The notes: generated from the letters alone by a model not told the origin. DNA of 64,000 bases from an uncultured Lachnospiraceae bacterium (GCA_910585295.1 CAJUDE010000013.1:1-64000), one strand, 5' to 3'. Numbered from the stretch's first letter, positions 8,180 to 17,567 are shown. Program-made: numbers and translations.

Positions 8180-10036
8180 CTAAAATTCCTCCTCAAAATC
8201 TTCTGGCACATTTTTTGCCTGCTCACTAAAATAATCACATTCTTCTATTTCACGCAGCAAATGCGTGTAATTGCAGATTTCCCAACTGCTTTCTGTGTTT
8301 TGGAGCAATTCCTCCAATGTCTCCCTTGAAATTTTATCGGCTGCCCCTCTCGACAATTTTATTAATAAATTCCACATTTCTTCCATATTCCCATAGGGAT
8401 GCTTATGCATACTTAAGACATTTTTGAGAATTTCAACATACCTGTTTTTGTCAATCTCCTTGGAGCTGTTCGCAATTTTCCGATAACCTTCCATAATATC
8501 ATTCCATGAAGTAACATTTGACAAAAAATCGCACAAAGTAAAATTTTCCCTATTATGTTTGTTCACAGTTTCGATAAATTTTTTTGTAAGCCTGTCACAC
8601 CCCCATGAATTATCATAATCCTGATATTCCCAATTCTCATGTTTAAACTGTATCGGTTCTTTCGCTATGGATTCTCTATCTCCCAGACTATCGGCAATCT
8701 CTAAAAGCTGCTTTGCATATCTCTTTCCCAAACCGTGCCTCTGAAAACTATCATAAAGAGAAATAACTGTTTCCTGTGAACAAAAATAATCAAGATCCTT
8801 CTCTTCTATTTTCCTCTCAAATTTTGAAATCATGTCTTCAAGATCTCCGCCTTTATATTTATAAAAATGGTCAAACTTTACCATATCGGAAACAATTTCA
8901 AATGTGCTCCCATGAATTTTTCTCCTGCTTTTCTGTTGGCGGAACTCAATAATTGGATTATTCCCATAAACATACTGAATTACCTTCTCCGAGCCAAGAA
9001 CCTTGACTAAATTTGCAATCTGCTGTCCAAGCCTTGTTTTATCTTTATAAAATATGATTGTCCCAATCCCATCATGTTCTATCAGCTCTTTTAAAATATC
9101 TCCATCTGTCACATCTAAAGAATGCCCGAAAATGTATAGTTTATTTTCTTGTTTCCTTCCGTCTTTCCTCTGTTTATCAATTTCTGCAAGCCATGATTTA
9201 TACTCATTCCCTGTTTTCTTATAAATGCGCTGGTAATATTTTTTAAACGCAATAAATTCCACTTCTTTATTTCTTCTGTCAGTAGACAGGTACTCATCAA
9301 TGCCAAGTACCATCTGATTTTTATCAATACACTTATCCATATTAAATATATATGGTATGCTTTGTGCTTTTCCATGGATAAAACTATATTTTACATTCCC
9401 CCTGTTATATTCATATACCCTCTTCCACGTATCGGAATAATTAAAAGAAAGAATTGCATCTGGATGGATTGCGTCTATATCAGGATTATAATATTCAATC
9501 CTTCCCCAGTTGTCTATGTAATCAAAAATATATATCTCTAAAGCCCCAATCAACCTGTTTAAATCTTTCATCATAATCGAAATAAGGTTTCCAATTCCAT
9601 GTTCATGTGGCAGATAATTCAAAAAACTTCCTGGCAATTTTTCCTTACAACGCTTTATCTTTGCTTCATAAAAATTTCCATCTTTCTCCATATACGCATG
9701 GTATAATTCATCCACATTCTGAATTACCTGTGAAATTTCACTCTCAAAATCAATCCAATTTTCTTTATTTTTTAAATGCTCTTTATATGCCAATTTGAAA
9801 TGTTGAATCCAAATATTATCCTTCAAATATTCATATAACGCTTCATCAGCATTCGTCTCAGGACTCTCAAATATAAATTTTAAATATTCGTCTTCTATTT
9901 TACTTTTTGTATTGGGTTTTATTTGCACCATCATATATGTTTGTTTGAAACTCTCAACAAATTGGAGAAAATCTGCATACGTTGTCGGCAAGCCATGTTC
10001 TATATCAAACCCATTCCCTATCATTAATATATCCAT
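8180..10036 (-). CDS. AbiH-family abortive infection protein
   Basis: The N-terminus has the AbiH signature NGFDIEHGLPTTYADFL (residues 8-24). The AbiH core extends to about residue 370, with a conserved ILSFNYSDTW near 193 and LYIFGHSLDVTDGDIL near 300. In lactococci AbiH aborts phage infection; the mechanism is not established. This protein has 618 residues, and about 240 extra C-terminal residues of acidic helical sequence are unassigned. No membrane segment. The start ATG 10036 has a weak AGGGATGG-like site. It is the first gene after prfA in the island, lies between prfA-end repeats R0 and R1, and is more AT-rich than the core genes beside it, which fits horizontal transfer. Confidence 0.85.
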   Translation of the reverse strand: MDILMIGNGFDIEHGLPTTYADFLQFVESFKQTYMMVQIKPNTKSKIEDEYLKFIFESPETNADEALYEYLKDNIWIQHFKLAYKEHLKNKENWIDFESEISQVIQNVDELYHAYMEKDGNFYEAKIKRCKEKLPGSFLNYLPHEHGIGNLISIMMKDLNRLIGALEIYIFDYIDNWGRIEYYNPDIDAIHPDAILSFNYSDTWKRVYEYNRGNVKYSFIHGKAQSIPYIFNMDKCIDKNQMVLGIDEYLSTDRRNKEVEFIAFKKYYQRIYKKTGNEYKSWLAEIDKQRKDGRKQENKLYIFGHSLDVTDGDILKELIEHDGIGTIIFYKDKTRLGQQIANLVKVLGSEKVIQYVYGNNPIIEFRQQKSRRKIHGSTFEIVSDMVKFDHFYKYKGGDLEDMISKFERKIEEKDLDYFCSQETVISLYDSFQRHGLGKRYAKQLLEIADSLGDRESIAKEPIQFKHENWEYQDYDNSWGCDRLTKKFIETVNKHNRENFTLCDFLSNVTSWNDIMEGYRKIANSSKEIDKNRYVEILKNVLSMHKHPYGNMEEMWNLLIKLSRGAADKISRETLEELLQNTESSWEICNYTHLLREIEECDYFSEQAKNVPEDFEEEF

Positions 10037-10247
10037 CCCTCTCGCCCCTTTTATATTCCATCAATCTTGATAATTTTATCTTGAACGTGTACAAGTTTAT
10101 ATACAATTTTTTATATTGTCATAAGTATATCACACCGCCCAATACCACCGCAACCAAAAAGAACCACCGCTTTTTCCGTCAGAGGCTATACATACATCCA
10201 TGCCGCCAAAATAGAGGTGTACAGTGCGTCCATAAAGCCCAGAAAAC

Positions 10248-10287
10248 AAAAAAGACAGCCAATAAAGCTGCCTGTGACCGTCTTTTT
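10248..10287 (-). terminator. Terminator after prfA
   Basis: On the minus strand AAAAAGAC pairs with GTCTTTTTT around an inner CAGC/GCTG stem, followed by a T-rich tract. It lies 62 bases after the prfA stop and ends the prmC-prfA transcript. A copy lies at 6953-6992. Confidence 0.65.
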
Positions 10288-10341
10288 CCATTTTTATTCG
10301 ATTCTCATCTATGCTGACTTTTCCAAAACCACCGCCCAAAC

Positions 10342-10396
10342 ACAACTCTCAGGCGCTTTCCCCCATATTCGCCAGCTTCGCCGCCTGGTCGGCTGC
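10342..10396 (-). repeat. prfA 3'-end, parental copy R0
   Basis: These 55 bases cover the last 16 codons of the intact prfA and 7 bases beyond its stop. They recur at 7047-7101 and 5688-5742 in the same orientation. The reading frame of prfA is intact, as expected if elements insert at the 3' end of an essential gene and restore it. Confidence 0.85.
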
Positions 10397-11425
10397 AATA
10401 CATGCATCCAATATTTCCTGAATGTCCCCATCCATCACCTTATCCAACTTATATAAGGTCAGGTTAATCCTATGGTCTGTCACGCGCCCTTGAGGGAAAT
10501 TATAGGTCCGAATCTTCTCAGAACGGTCCCCTGTGCCAATTTGGCTCCTGCGCGCCTCTGCTTCCGCATCATGCTGCTTCTGGCATTCCATGTCATAAAG
10601 TTTTGCCCGAAGGAGCGCAAACGCCTTATCTTTGTTCTGAAGCTGTGACTTCTCTGTTTGGCTGTAAATCACAATCCCTGTTGGGTAATGGGTCAGGCGG
10701 ACGGCAGAATCTGTAGTGTTGACACATTGCCCACCGTTCCCAGACGCACGCATCACGTCGATGCGAATATCTTTTTCATCAATCACAACATCCACGTCTT
10801 CTGCCTCTGGCATCACTGCAACTGTGATCGTGGATGTATGGATACGCCCTCCCGACTCTGTTTCCGGCACACGCTGCACCCGATGCACCCCGGATTCATA
10901 TTTCATCACGGAATAAGCTCCCTGCCCGCTGACCATAAACGTAACGTTCTTCATCCCGCCAATGCCGATTTCCTCGCATTCCATAGTCTCAACCTTCCAA
11001 CGCCTGCCCTCGGCAAAATGCACATACATCCGGTATACCTCCGCCGCAAACAATGCAGCCTCATCCCCGCCTGCCCCTGCACGGATCTCCACAATTACAT
11101 TTTTATCATCGTTAGGGTCTTTTGGCAGCAGCAGGATTTTCAATTTTTTCTCCAGCTCCTCCTGCTTCGCCTTAGATTCATTCAGCTCTTCTTTGGCAAG
11201 CTCACGCAATTCCTCGTCGCTCTCCTCCTCTAGCATGGCAAGGGAATCCTCAATGTTCTGTTTCGCCTGTTTATATTCCTTATAAGACTCCACAATCGGG
11301 GTAAGGTCGCTTTGCTCTTTCATTAACTTGCGGAACCGGTTTGTGTCGCTTGCCACATCCGGCTCACTTAACTGATTCATGATCTCTTCAAAATGAAGGA
11401 GGATATCCTCTAACTTATCAAACAT
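10349..11425 (-). CDS. prfA: Peptide chain release factor 1
   Basis: RF1 ends translation at UAA and UAG in the ribosomal A site. The 358-residue length is standard. The stop-codon-reading PxT motif is PET (187-189), within VPETESGGRIHTSTI, and the catalytic GGQ is at 231-233 in ASGNGGQCVNTTDSAVRL. The GAGGDEA block near 117 is also typical. It follows prmC by 19 bases; PrmC methylates the GGQ glutamine, so substrate and enzyme are expressed together. Its last 48 bases are repeated twice in the downstream accessory island. Confidence 0.97.
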   Translation of the reverse strand: MFDKLEDILLHFEEIMNQLSEPDVASDTNRFRKLMKEQSDLTPIVESYKEYKQAKQNIEDSLAMLEEESDEELRELAKEELNESKAKQEELEKKLKILLLPKDPNDDKNVIVEIRAGAGGDEAALFAAEVYRMYVHFAEGRRWKVETMECEEIGIGGMKNVTFMVSGQGAYSVMKYESGVHRVQRVPETESGGRIHTSTITVAVMPEAEDVDVVIDEKDIRIDVMRASGNGGQCVNTTDSAVRLTHYPTGIVIYSQTEKSQLQNKDKAFALLRAKLYDMECQKQHDAEAEARRSQIGTGDRSEKIRTYNFPQGRVTDHRINLTLYKLDKVMDGDIQEILDACIAADQAAKLANMGESA

Positions 11426-11444
11426 TTCCTTTTCCTTTCTCTCA

Positions 11445-12287
11445 CTATTTCACTGCTGGCAAATTTCCGCATACCACCCTGTCATTCCCAGCAAGGTCTT
11501 TTATCACTTTCACATTCCGAAACCCATGTCCCTCCATCAGAAAAGCTATGACTTTCCCCTGGTCATGGCCAATTTCAAAATACAAATATCCATTGGATTT
11601 TAAAAACTTCTTCCCCTTCTGCACAATTTCCCGGTAAAACAAAAGCCCGTCCTCAGATCCATCCAACGCCTCAAAAGGCTCAAAATCCCTTACTTCCGGC
11701 ATTAAGGATGAGATTGTTTCTGTTGGGATATAGGGAGGGTTAGAAACAATTAAGTCAAACGTGCCTGTAATGTTCTGGAACAAGTCGCTGCGCACCCACT
11801 CCACCTCAACTCCATGGTTCCTGGCATTTTCTTTCGCCACCAAAAGCGCTTGTTTGGAAATGTCGCTTGCAACAGCCCTTACCTTCTTCCCGGAACATTT
11901 CATCAAGCTAATAATGACGCATCCGGAACCTGTGCATAAATCCAATACCTCCATGCCTGGCTCCAAAACCTTCAAAACCCCTTCCACCAGAGCCTCCGTA
12001 TCTTGGCGCGGGATTAGCACATGGGAATTCACCTTGAATTTCAGCCCCATAAATTCCTGCATCCCAGTAATATACTGCAATGGCACCCGCTCCCCACGCT
12101 TCTTCAAGAGAAAACGGTATTCCTGAAACTTTTCATTGTCCATTTCCTCAAAGCTATGGAGGTAATAATCGCTTTTTTCCATTTTGCAGGCATATTCCAT
12201 CAAATACCATGCATCCAGCCCATAATCTGGAACCCCTGCCTGCCGTAGCAGCTCCTTCCCATAACCCAATGCACCTGCAAATGTCAT
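11445..12287 (-). CDS. prmC: Release-factor glutamine methyltransferase
   Basis: PrmC (HemK) uses S-adenosylmethionine to methylate the GGQ glutamine of release factors. The 280-residue protein has a helical N-terminal domain, the SAM-binding EVLDLCTGSGCVIISL near 110 and the diagnostic NPPY (LIVSNPPYIPTETI, near 185) that grips the glutamine. It overlaps the preceding DUF1385 gene by 4 bases and precedes prfA, a common clostridial order. It ends 19 bases before prfA. Confidence 0.95.
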   Translation of the reverse strand: MTFAGALGYGKELLRQAGVPDYGLDAWYLMEYACKMEKSDYYLHSFEEMDNEKFQEYRFLLKKRGERVPLQYITGMQEFMGLKFKVNSHVLIPRQDTEALVEGVLKVLEPGMEVLDLCTGSGCVIISLMKCSGKKVRAVASDISKQALLVAKENARNHGVEVEWVRSDLFQNITGTFDLIVSNPPYIPTETISSLMPEVRDFEPFEALDGSEDGLLFYREIVQKGKKFLKSNGYLYFEIGHDQGKVIAFLMEGHGFRNVKVIKDLAGNDRVVCGNLPAVK

Positions 12288-13204
12288 GATTCCCCTTTCC
12301 CCCTAATGCTCTCCACATACTCTCTCCAATCAAACACCGCCTCCACAGAAGCAATTCCCACTTCAATCATATCTTCATCTGGCTCCCTTGTGGTAAGGCC
12401 CTGCATCCACAGCCCTGGCTTGCTCAAAGCATTGACCAGCCAATTTTCACTTCTTCCCGCCAGACGGATAAACTCATAGGAACCCCCGGCAACCAAAGGC
12501 ACTATGGCAACCCTGCACACCAGGCGCAAAAGGCTTGAGTCCACCCGGATAAACATAGTGGCAATAATCGTGATAACCACCACAAAGAACAGGAAGCTAG
12601 TCCCACAGCGTTTATGCTCCTTAGAACTGTTCTTCACATTTTCCACCGTTAAGTCCATCCCATGCTCAATACAATTAATGCATTTATGCTCCGCCCCATG
12701 GTACATAAACACCCGCTTAATGTCTTCCATACAGGAAATCAAGGCAATATAGCCCACAAACACCATAATCCTTACCATTCCCTCTATCAAAATCACTAAT
12801 GTGCCTGATTTGATAAATTTCTGGAACAGGAGGGAAACATAAAAGGGCAGCACCACAAAAATTGCAACTGCCAGCACAATAGAAAGGCCGATTGTCACCC
12901 CCATTTCCAGGCTTTCTTTTTTCTTGTCCCTTCCCTTCTCTTCGCTTTCGTTTCCCTCGTCTTCAAAAAAAGAGGCGGAAAATGTCAGGCAGGACATCCC
13001 AAGCACCATGGCCTCAATAAAATTCACAACTCCCCTTACAAAAATCAGGTTCCGTACAAATGAATTTCTGAAAAGCCCTGGATATTCCCTCTTCTCCACT
13101 ACGATTTCTTGGTCTGGCTTACGGACTGCCACTGCATAGCGTTCCTTATTTTTCATCATCACGCCTTCCATAACAGCCTGCCCGCCGATTCCAGAATACG
13201 CCAA
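12284..13204 (-). CDS. DUF1385 membrane protein (YqhQ-like)
   Basis: The family hallmark GIGGQAVMEGVMMKN is at the N-terminus. I place the start at TTG 13204 because AAAGGAG lies 8 bases upstream; the longer frame to 13288 has no site and an unlikely N-terminus. Several hydrophobic segments follow (about residues 85-110, 130-160, 170-200, 235-265), and HGAEHKCINCIEHG is a second conserved block. It sits between rpmE and prmC-prfA, the usual place in Clostridia. Its function is not established. Confidence 0.85.
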   Translation of the reverse strand: MAYSGIGGQAVMEGVMMKNKERYAVAVRKPDQEIVVEKREYPGLFRNSFVRNLIFVRGVVNFIEAMVLGMSCLTFSASFFEDEGNESEEKGRDKKKESLEMGVTIGLSIVLAVAIFVVLPFYVSLLFQKFIKSGTLVILIEGMVRIMVFVGYIALISCMEDIKRVFMYHGAEHKCINCIEHGMDLTVENVKNSSKEHKRCGTSFLFFVVVITIIATMFIRVDSSLLRLVCRVAIVPLVAGGSYEFIRLAGRSENWLVNALSKPGLWMQGLTTREPDEDMIEVGIASVEAVFDWREYVESIRGKGES

Positions 13205-13348
13205 TATCCCCACTCCTTTCCTCCCACTCCATGCAAAGCATATGCGCGCCCATAGTTTTCTGATGATAGAAAAATAGAGGATGTCCACGATAAAGACACC
13301 CTCCCTTTGCTGCGTTCACATACTCATCCACGGAGCCTGTAAATGGCC

Positions 13349-13555
13349 CTACTGATTATTTATGCCATATTTCTTATTGAACTTATCAATACGCCCGCGC
13401 GCCTGAGCAGCTTTCTGCTGTCCAGTATAGAACGGATGGCATTTGGAACAGATTTCCACATGAATATCTTTCTTAGTTGACCCTGTAACAAATGTATTCC
13501 CACAGTTGCATGTTACAGTCGCCTGGTAATACTCTGGATGGATTCCTTCTCTCAT
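13349..13555 (-). CDS. rpmE: 50S ribosomal protein L31 (zinc type)
   Basis: The 68-residue L31 begins MREGIHPEYYQ at ATG 13555, with AGAGGTG six bases upstream; a GTG three codons earlier is less likely. Zinc ligands are CNC near residue 16 and CSKC near 35, so this is the Cys-containing form rather than the zinc-independent paralogue. It is followed leftward by DUF1385 and preceded by rho, a conserved order (rho-rpmE). Confidence 0.95.
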   Translation of the reverse strand: MREGIHPEYYQATVTCNCGNTFVTGSTKKDIHVEICSKCHPFYTGQQKAAQARGRIDKFNKKYGINNQ

Positions 13556-13680
13556 GATTTTCACCTCTTCACACTATATTTCAAATCTGGTTCATTGATT
13601 TCTATATTTATACTGCCTATGCAACAGCTTTATCATTGTAGCATATTTTTTTTGCATATGCAAGTTTTTTTGAGAAATTC

Positions 13681-15222
13681 TTACAAAAGTTTTGTCTTTT
13701 TTATCATTTGGCAAAACTCCCTGTTGCTGTTGGTACGCACAAAAAGGTTCAGTATGCTTTCCACCGCCTCGTCTGCCTTCATGCCGTTGATTGCCTTGCG
13801 CATAATTTCCACCGCTTCCTGCTCTTCCCGGTTCAGAAGCAAATCTTCCCGCCTGGTGCCGGATTTCGTGATGTCCACTGCCGGGAAAATCCTCCTCTCT
13901 GACAGCTTCCTGTCCAGAATCAACTCCATATTGCCAGTCCCCTTAAATTCCTCATAAATCACATCGTCCATGCGGCTGCCCGTATCCACCAGGGCTGTGG
14001 CCAGGATTGTGATGCTGCCGCCTTCGCGCATGTTCCGCGCCGCGCCAAAAAAACGTTTGGGCATATGTAATGCGGCAGGGTCAATCCCACCAGACAAAGT
14101 CCTTCCGCTAGGCGGCACAATCAAGTTATAAGCCCTTGCCAAGCGCGTAATGCTGTCTAATAAAATCATAACGTCTTTCCTATGCTCCACTAGGCGCCGC
14201 GCACGCTCAATCACCATCTCAGACACACGCTTATGGTGTTCTGGAAGCTCATCAAACGTAGAATAAATAACCTCCACGTTCCTCCCTTCAATCGCTTCCT
14301 TAATATCCGTCACCTCTTCCGGGCGTTCATCAATCAGTAAAATAATTAAATGCATATCTGGGTTATTCCTGGTCACTGCTTTTGCCACCTGTTTTAACAA
14401 TGTGGTCTTTCCAGCTTTTGGCGGGGACACAATCATCCCGCGCTGCCCTTTCCCAATTGGGGAGACTACATCCATAATACGCATGGCAATGGCGCTTTTG
14501 TCTGTTTCAAGCCGTACCCGCTCATTTGGGAAAATAGGCGTCAAATCTTCAAAATTTGGCCGTTTCAATATCTCCGAAGGGTGGTTCCCATTGATGCTCT
14601 TAATATACAATAACGCGCTGAACTTTTCCTGTTGGGTCTTAATCCTCGTGTTCCCATGGATAATGTCGCCTGTCTTTAACCCAAACTTGCGTATCTGGGA
14701 AGGGGATACATAAACGTCATGGTCCCCTGGCAGGTAATTCTCACAGCGGATGAAGCCATACCCATCCGGCATAACCTCCAAAATGCCATGGGCGCTGATG
14801 CCGCTGTCTAATTCCGGGTTGTCAATTTCAATCCCATCTGATGTGATAATCCGGGAATTACGCCGCTCCATGTCCCGTGTCTGCCTTGCCTCCGTTTTCT
14901 CTTCACTGGCTCCGCTGGCAGCCCGCCGCTCCACTTCTTTTGGCTGCCTTGCCTCTGTTTTCTCCCCATTTGCAGCCCGCCGTTCCACTTCTTTTGGCTG
15001 CCTTGCCTCTGTTTTCTCCCCATTCACAGTTCGCCGTTCCACTTCTTTTGGCTGCCTTGCCTCTGTTTTCTCCCCATCGCCTCCACTGGCATCCTTTTCA
15101 TCCTCCCTCAGCATCAACTCGACTAATTCTCTCTTCTTCAATCCAGAAAGGTGCTTTAACCCCCTCGCTTTCGCCACTTCTCTTAATGTGCTCACCGATA
15201 AACTCTCATATTTTTCTCTCAT
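13681..15222 (-). CDS. rho: Transcription termination factor Rho with repeat-bearing N-terminal insertion
   Basis: Rho is the hexameric RNA helicase that ends transcription. Residues 1-40 form the SAP-like Rho_N domain (LREVAKARGLKHLSGLKKREL). Residues about 45-125 are an inserted polar linker. RNA-binding and ATPase domains follow, with Walker A PPKAGKTTLLKQ near 265 and LLIDERPEEVTD near 295. The linker contains an 18-residue unit (EKTEARQPKEVERR core) about four times, encoded by 54-bp tandem repeats. The total of 513 residues exceeds the roughly 420 of E. coli because of it. Clostridial Rho proteins often carry such N-terminal insertions, some prion-like; this one is charged rather than Asn/Gln-rich. 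It is the first gene of the leftward rho-rpmE block. Confidence 0.96.
   Translation of the reverse strand: MREKYESLSVSTLREVAKARGLKHLSGLKKRELVELMLREDEKDASGGDGEKTEARQPKEVERRTVNGEKTEARQPKEVERRAANGEKTEARQPKEVERRAASGASEEKTEARQTRDMERRNSRIITSDGIEIDNPELDSGISAHGILEVMPDGYGFIRCENYLPGDHDVYVSPSQIRKFGLKTGDIIHGNTRIKTQQEKFSALLYIKSINGNHPSEILKRPNFEDLTPIFPNERVRLETDKSAIAMRIMDVVSPIGKGQRGMIVSPPKAGKTTLLKQVAKAVTRNNPDMHLIILLIDERPEEVTDIKEAIEGRNVEVIYSTFDELPEHHKRVSEMVIERARRLVEHRKDVMILLDSITRLARAYNLIVPPSGRTLSGGIDPAALHMPKRFFGAARNMREGGSITILATALVDTGSRMDDVIYEEFKGTGNMELILDRKLSERRIFPAVDITKSGTRREDLLLNREEQEAVEIMRKAINGMKADEAVESILNLFVRTNSNREFCQMIKKTKLL
14879..15077 (-). repeat. 54-bp tandem repeats inside rho
   Basis: The block starting GGCTGCCTTGCCTCTG on the plus strand recurs at 14941, 14995 and 15049, with a diverged unit from about 14879. 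The period is exactly 54 bases (18 codons), so changes in copy number keep the frame. The copies differ at a few bases only. Confidence 0.9.
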
Positions 15223-15382
15223 CTCTTTCTCCTTTTAACCGCCATTATTGGGAATCTCTGTCAGATTAGACAATGATTTCAGCCACTGCTTCGCCTTCAT
15301 CTCCACAGCGGCAAACGATACACAGAAATTTCAATGAACTATATTATACACTATCTTTTTACAAATAGGAAGTCCTTTTTTC

Positions 15383-15411
15383 TTGATTTGTTTTTTTTTT
15401 CGTGCTATCCT
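15383..15411 (+). promoter_or_regulatory. Candidate sigma-A promoter for the malic enzyme gene
   Basis: TTGATT (15383-15388) and TATCCT (15406-15411) are separated by 17 bases, about 60 bases before the start codon and in an AT-rich divergent region shared with rho. The -10 element is weak. The rest of 15223-15472 holds no gene that I can support. Confidence 0.4.
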
Positions 15412-15472
15412 TAAAAAGCGGTTATTATTAATAATTGCGAAACTCAATCATTTTATAAAGGAGCGATTTATT

Positions 15473-16627
15473 ATGACGGCCAGTGAAAAAGCAATCTTTC
15501 TACATAAAGAATGGAATGGGAAAATTGAAACCATTTCCAAGTCCCCAGTAAAAAATAGGGAGGATTTATCCATCGCCTATACCCCTGGCGTGGCGGAACC
15601 CTGCAAGTTAATCGCAGAAAACCCAGAAAATGCCTATGTTTATACCATGAAGGCCAACACTGTGGCTGTCGTCTCCGACGGCAGCGCCGTCCTTGGGCTT
15701 GGGAACATCGGCCCTTATGCCGCCATGCCTGTTATGGAGGGGAAATGTGTCCTGTTCAAGGAATTTGGAGGGGTAAACGCAGTCCCAATCTGCCTTGATA
15801 CCCAGGACACAGAAGAAATTATAAAAGCAGTCACTTATCTTGCCCCAGGCTTTGGCGGCATTAACCTGGAAGATATTTCCGCCCCGCGCTGTTTTGAGAT
15901 TGAAGAGCGTTTAAAGCAGGCGCTGCCTATCCCAGTATTCCATGACGACCAGCATGGAACGGCAATTGTGGTGTTGGCAGGCATTATCAATGCATTAAAA
16001 GTGGCTGGGAAAGGAAAAGGGAATTGTAAGGTAGTTGTAAACGGCGCAGGCTCTGCAGGAATCGCCATCACTAAGCTTTTGCTGACCTATGGGTTCCCTA
16101 ATATTACCATGTGCGACCGTCAGGGGATCCTCTATAAAGGATGCCCTGGCCTTAACTGGATGCAGGAAAAGATGATGGAAACCACAAACCTAAATCAGGA
16201 GAAAGGCACATTGGCTGACGCCTTAAAAGGCGCGGATATCTTTGTTGGCGTATCCGCCCCAGGCATTGTGTCTGCAGAAATGGTTTCTTCCATGAACCAG
16301 GATGCCATCCTGTTTGCCATGGCAAACCCTGTTCCAGAGATTATGCCGGACGTGGCAAAGGCTGCAGGGGCTAAAATTGTAGGCACCGGACGCAGCGACT
16401 TCCCAAACCAGATCAATAATGTTGTGGCTTTCCCAGGCATTTTCAAGGGCGCGCTAGAAGGAAGGGCGTCCCAAATCACAGAAGAAATGAAGCTTGCTGC
16501 CGCAGAAGCCATCGCAGGGCTTGTGCCAGAAGAACAGCTTCGGGAGGATTATATTATGCCAGAAGCCTTTGACCCACGGGTGGCCCAGGCTGTCAGCCAT
16601 GCCGTAAAGTCACATATTTCCAGGTAG
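15473..16627 (+). CDS. NAD(P)-dependent malic enzyme
   Basis: Malic enzyme converts malate to pyruvate and CO2. The start is ATG 15473 after AAAGGAG (spacing 9); the longer frame from 15383 is not coding. The 384 residues match the short bacterial form: an N-terminal malic domain with SIAYTPGVAEPC near 30, the metal- and substrate-binding VFHDDQHGTAIV near 155, and an NAD-binding fold with NGAGSAGIAI near 190. Cytoplasmic. It lies 4 bases before the radical SAM gene and may be cotranscribed with it and DUF4364. Confidence 0.93.
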   Translation: MTASEKAIFLHKEWNGKIETISKSPVKNREDLSIAYTPGVAEPCKLIAENPENAYVYTMKANTVAVVSDGSAVLGLGNIGPYAAMPVMEGKCVLFKEFGGVNAVPICLDTQDTEEIIKAVTYLAPGFGGINLEDISAPRCFEIEERLKQALPIPVFHDDQHGTAIVVLAGIINALKVAGKGKGNCKVVVNGAGSAGIAITKLLLTYGFPNITMCDRQGILYKGCPGLNWMQEKMMETTNLNQEKGTLADALKGADIFVGVSAPGIVSAEMVSSMNQDAILFAMANPVPEIMPDVAKAAGAKIVGTGRSDFPNQINNVVAFPGIFKGALEGRASQITEEMKLAAAEAIAGLVPEEQLREDYIMPEAFDPRVAQAVSHAVKSHISR

Positions 16628-16631
16628 CCCT

Positions 16632-17567
16632 ATGCGCTGGGGGGACAAGCGGTATTACTCTGTCGATTATTACCTAAAACAGGCCTATGGGGAAAAAGTC
16701 TACCGCCTGCCACTGAATGGCGGCATGACCTGCCCAAACCGGGATGGCTCCCTTGGCACTGGCGGATGCATATTTTGCAGCAATGCAGGCAGCGGGGATT
16801 TTGCCCAAAACAGCTGCCTCCCTATCCCAGAGCAGCTGGCGGCTGCAAAGCAGCAAATCCGTAAAAAACGCAACTGCAATAAATTTATTGCCTATTTCCA
16901 AGCGTATACAAACACCTATGCCCCTGTGGAAACCCTTAGGGGGCTTTATCTGGATGCGGCCAAAGACCCCGATGTGGCAATCCTTTCCATCGCCACCAGG
17001 CCTGACTGCCTGCCAGATGAAGTGCTAAGCCTTCTGGACGAAGTGAGCCAATGCAAACCCGTTTGGGTGGAACTTGGGCTGCAGACAGCCCATCCAGAAA
17101 CTAACCGCTTTATCCGCAGTGGGTTTACGCTAGAATGTTTCCAGGAGGCGGTAAGGCGCCTTTGGGAACACCGCATCCCAGTAATTGTCCATGTAATTTT
17201 AGGGCTTCCAGGCGAAACGAACGAACAAATACTGGAAACTATTTCCTATGTAGGGCATCTTCCTATATTTGGCATTAAGCTGCAGTTGCTCCATGTGTTA
17301 TCGGATACGAGCCTTGGCGCCTTATACCAAAAAGAGCCTTTCCCACTTTTCTCACAAGATGAATACTGTGAGTTAGTTTGCGACTGCCTGGAACGCTTGC
17401 CGCAGACTATCACAATCCACCGCCTAACTGGGGATGGGCCAAAAGATTTACTTATGGCCCCTCTCTGGAGCAGAGCCAAACGCAGTGTGCTGAACCAAAT
17501 CCAAAAAACCCTGGAAACCCGGGATACCTGGCAGGGAAAATATTACTCCCCAACATCAATTCCCTAG
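16632..17567 (+). CDS. TIGR01212-family radical SAM protein (YhcC-like)
   Basis: The 311-residue protein begins RWGDKRYYSVDYYLK, then MTCPNRDGSLGTGGCIFCS near residue 30. The widely spaced Cys followed by CxxC is the iron-sulfur ligand pattern of the TIGR01212 (YhcC) subgroup. A SAM-binding region with VWVELGLQTAHPETN follows near 130. The family's substrate is uncertain; a tRNA- or thiolation-related role is sometimes suggested. The ATG begins 4 bases after the malic-enzyme stop. DUF4364 follows 14 bases after its stop. Confidence 0.9.
   Translation: MRWGDKRYYSVDYYLKQAYGEKVYRLPLNGGMTCPNRDGSLGTGGCIFCSNAGSGDFAQNSCLPIPEQLAAAKQQIRKKRNCNKFIAYFQAYTNTYAPVETLRGLYLDAAKDPDVAILSIATRPDCLPDEVLSLLDEVSQCKPVWVELGLQTAHPETNRFIRSGFTLECFQEAVRRLWEHRIPVIVHVILGLPGETNEQILETISYVGHLPIFGIKLQLLHVLSDTSLGALYQKEPFPLFSQDEYCELVCDCLERLPQTITIHRLTGDGPKDLLMAPLWSRAKRSVLNQIQKTLETRDTWQGKYYSPTSIP

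Noticed and set aside
14879..15077. Possible CRISPR-like array
   Set aside because: The repeats are contiguous, in frame and lack unique spacers.
14877..15269. Open frame on the plus strand across the rho repeats
   Set aside because: Shadow of the 54-bp repeat in the antisense strand; no start site, and low-complexity translation.
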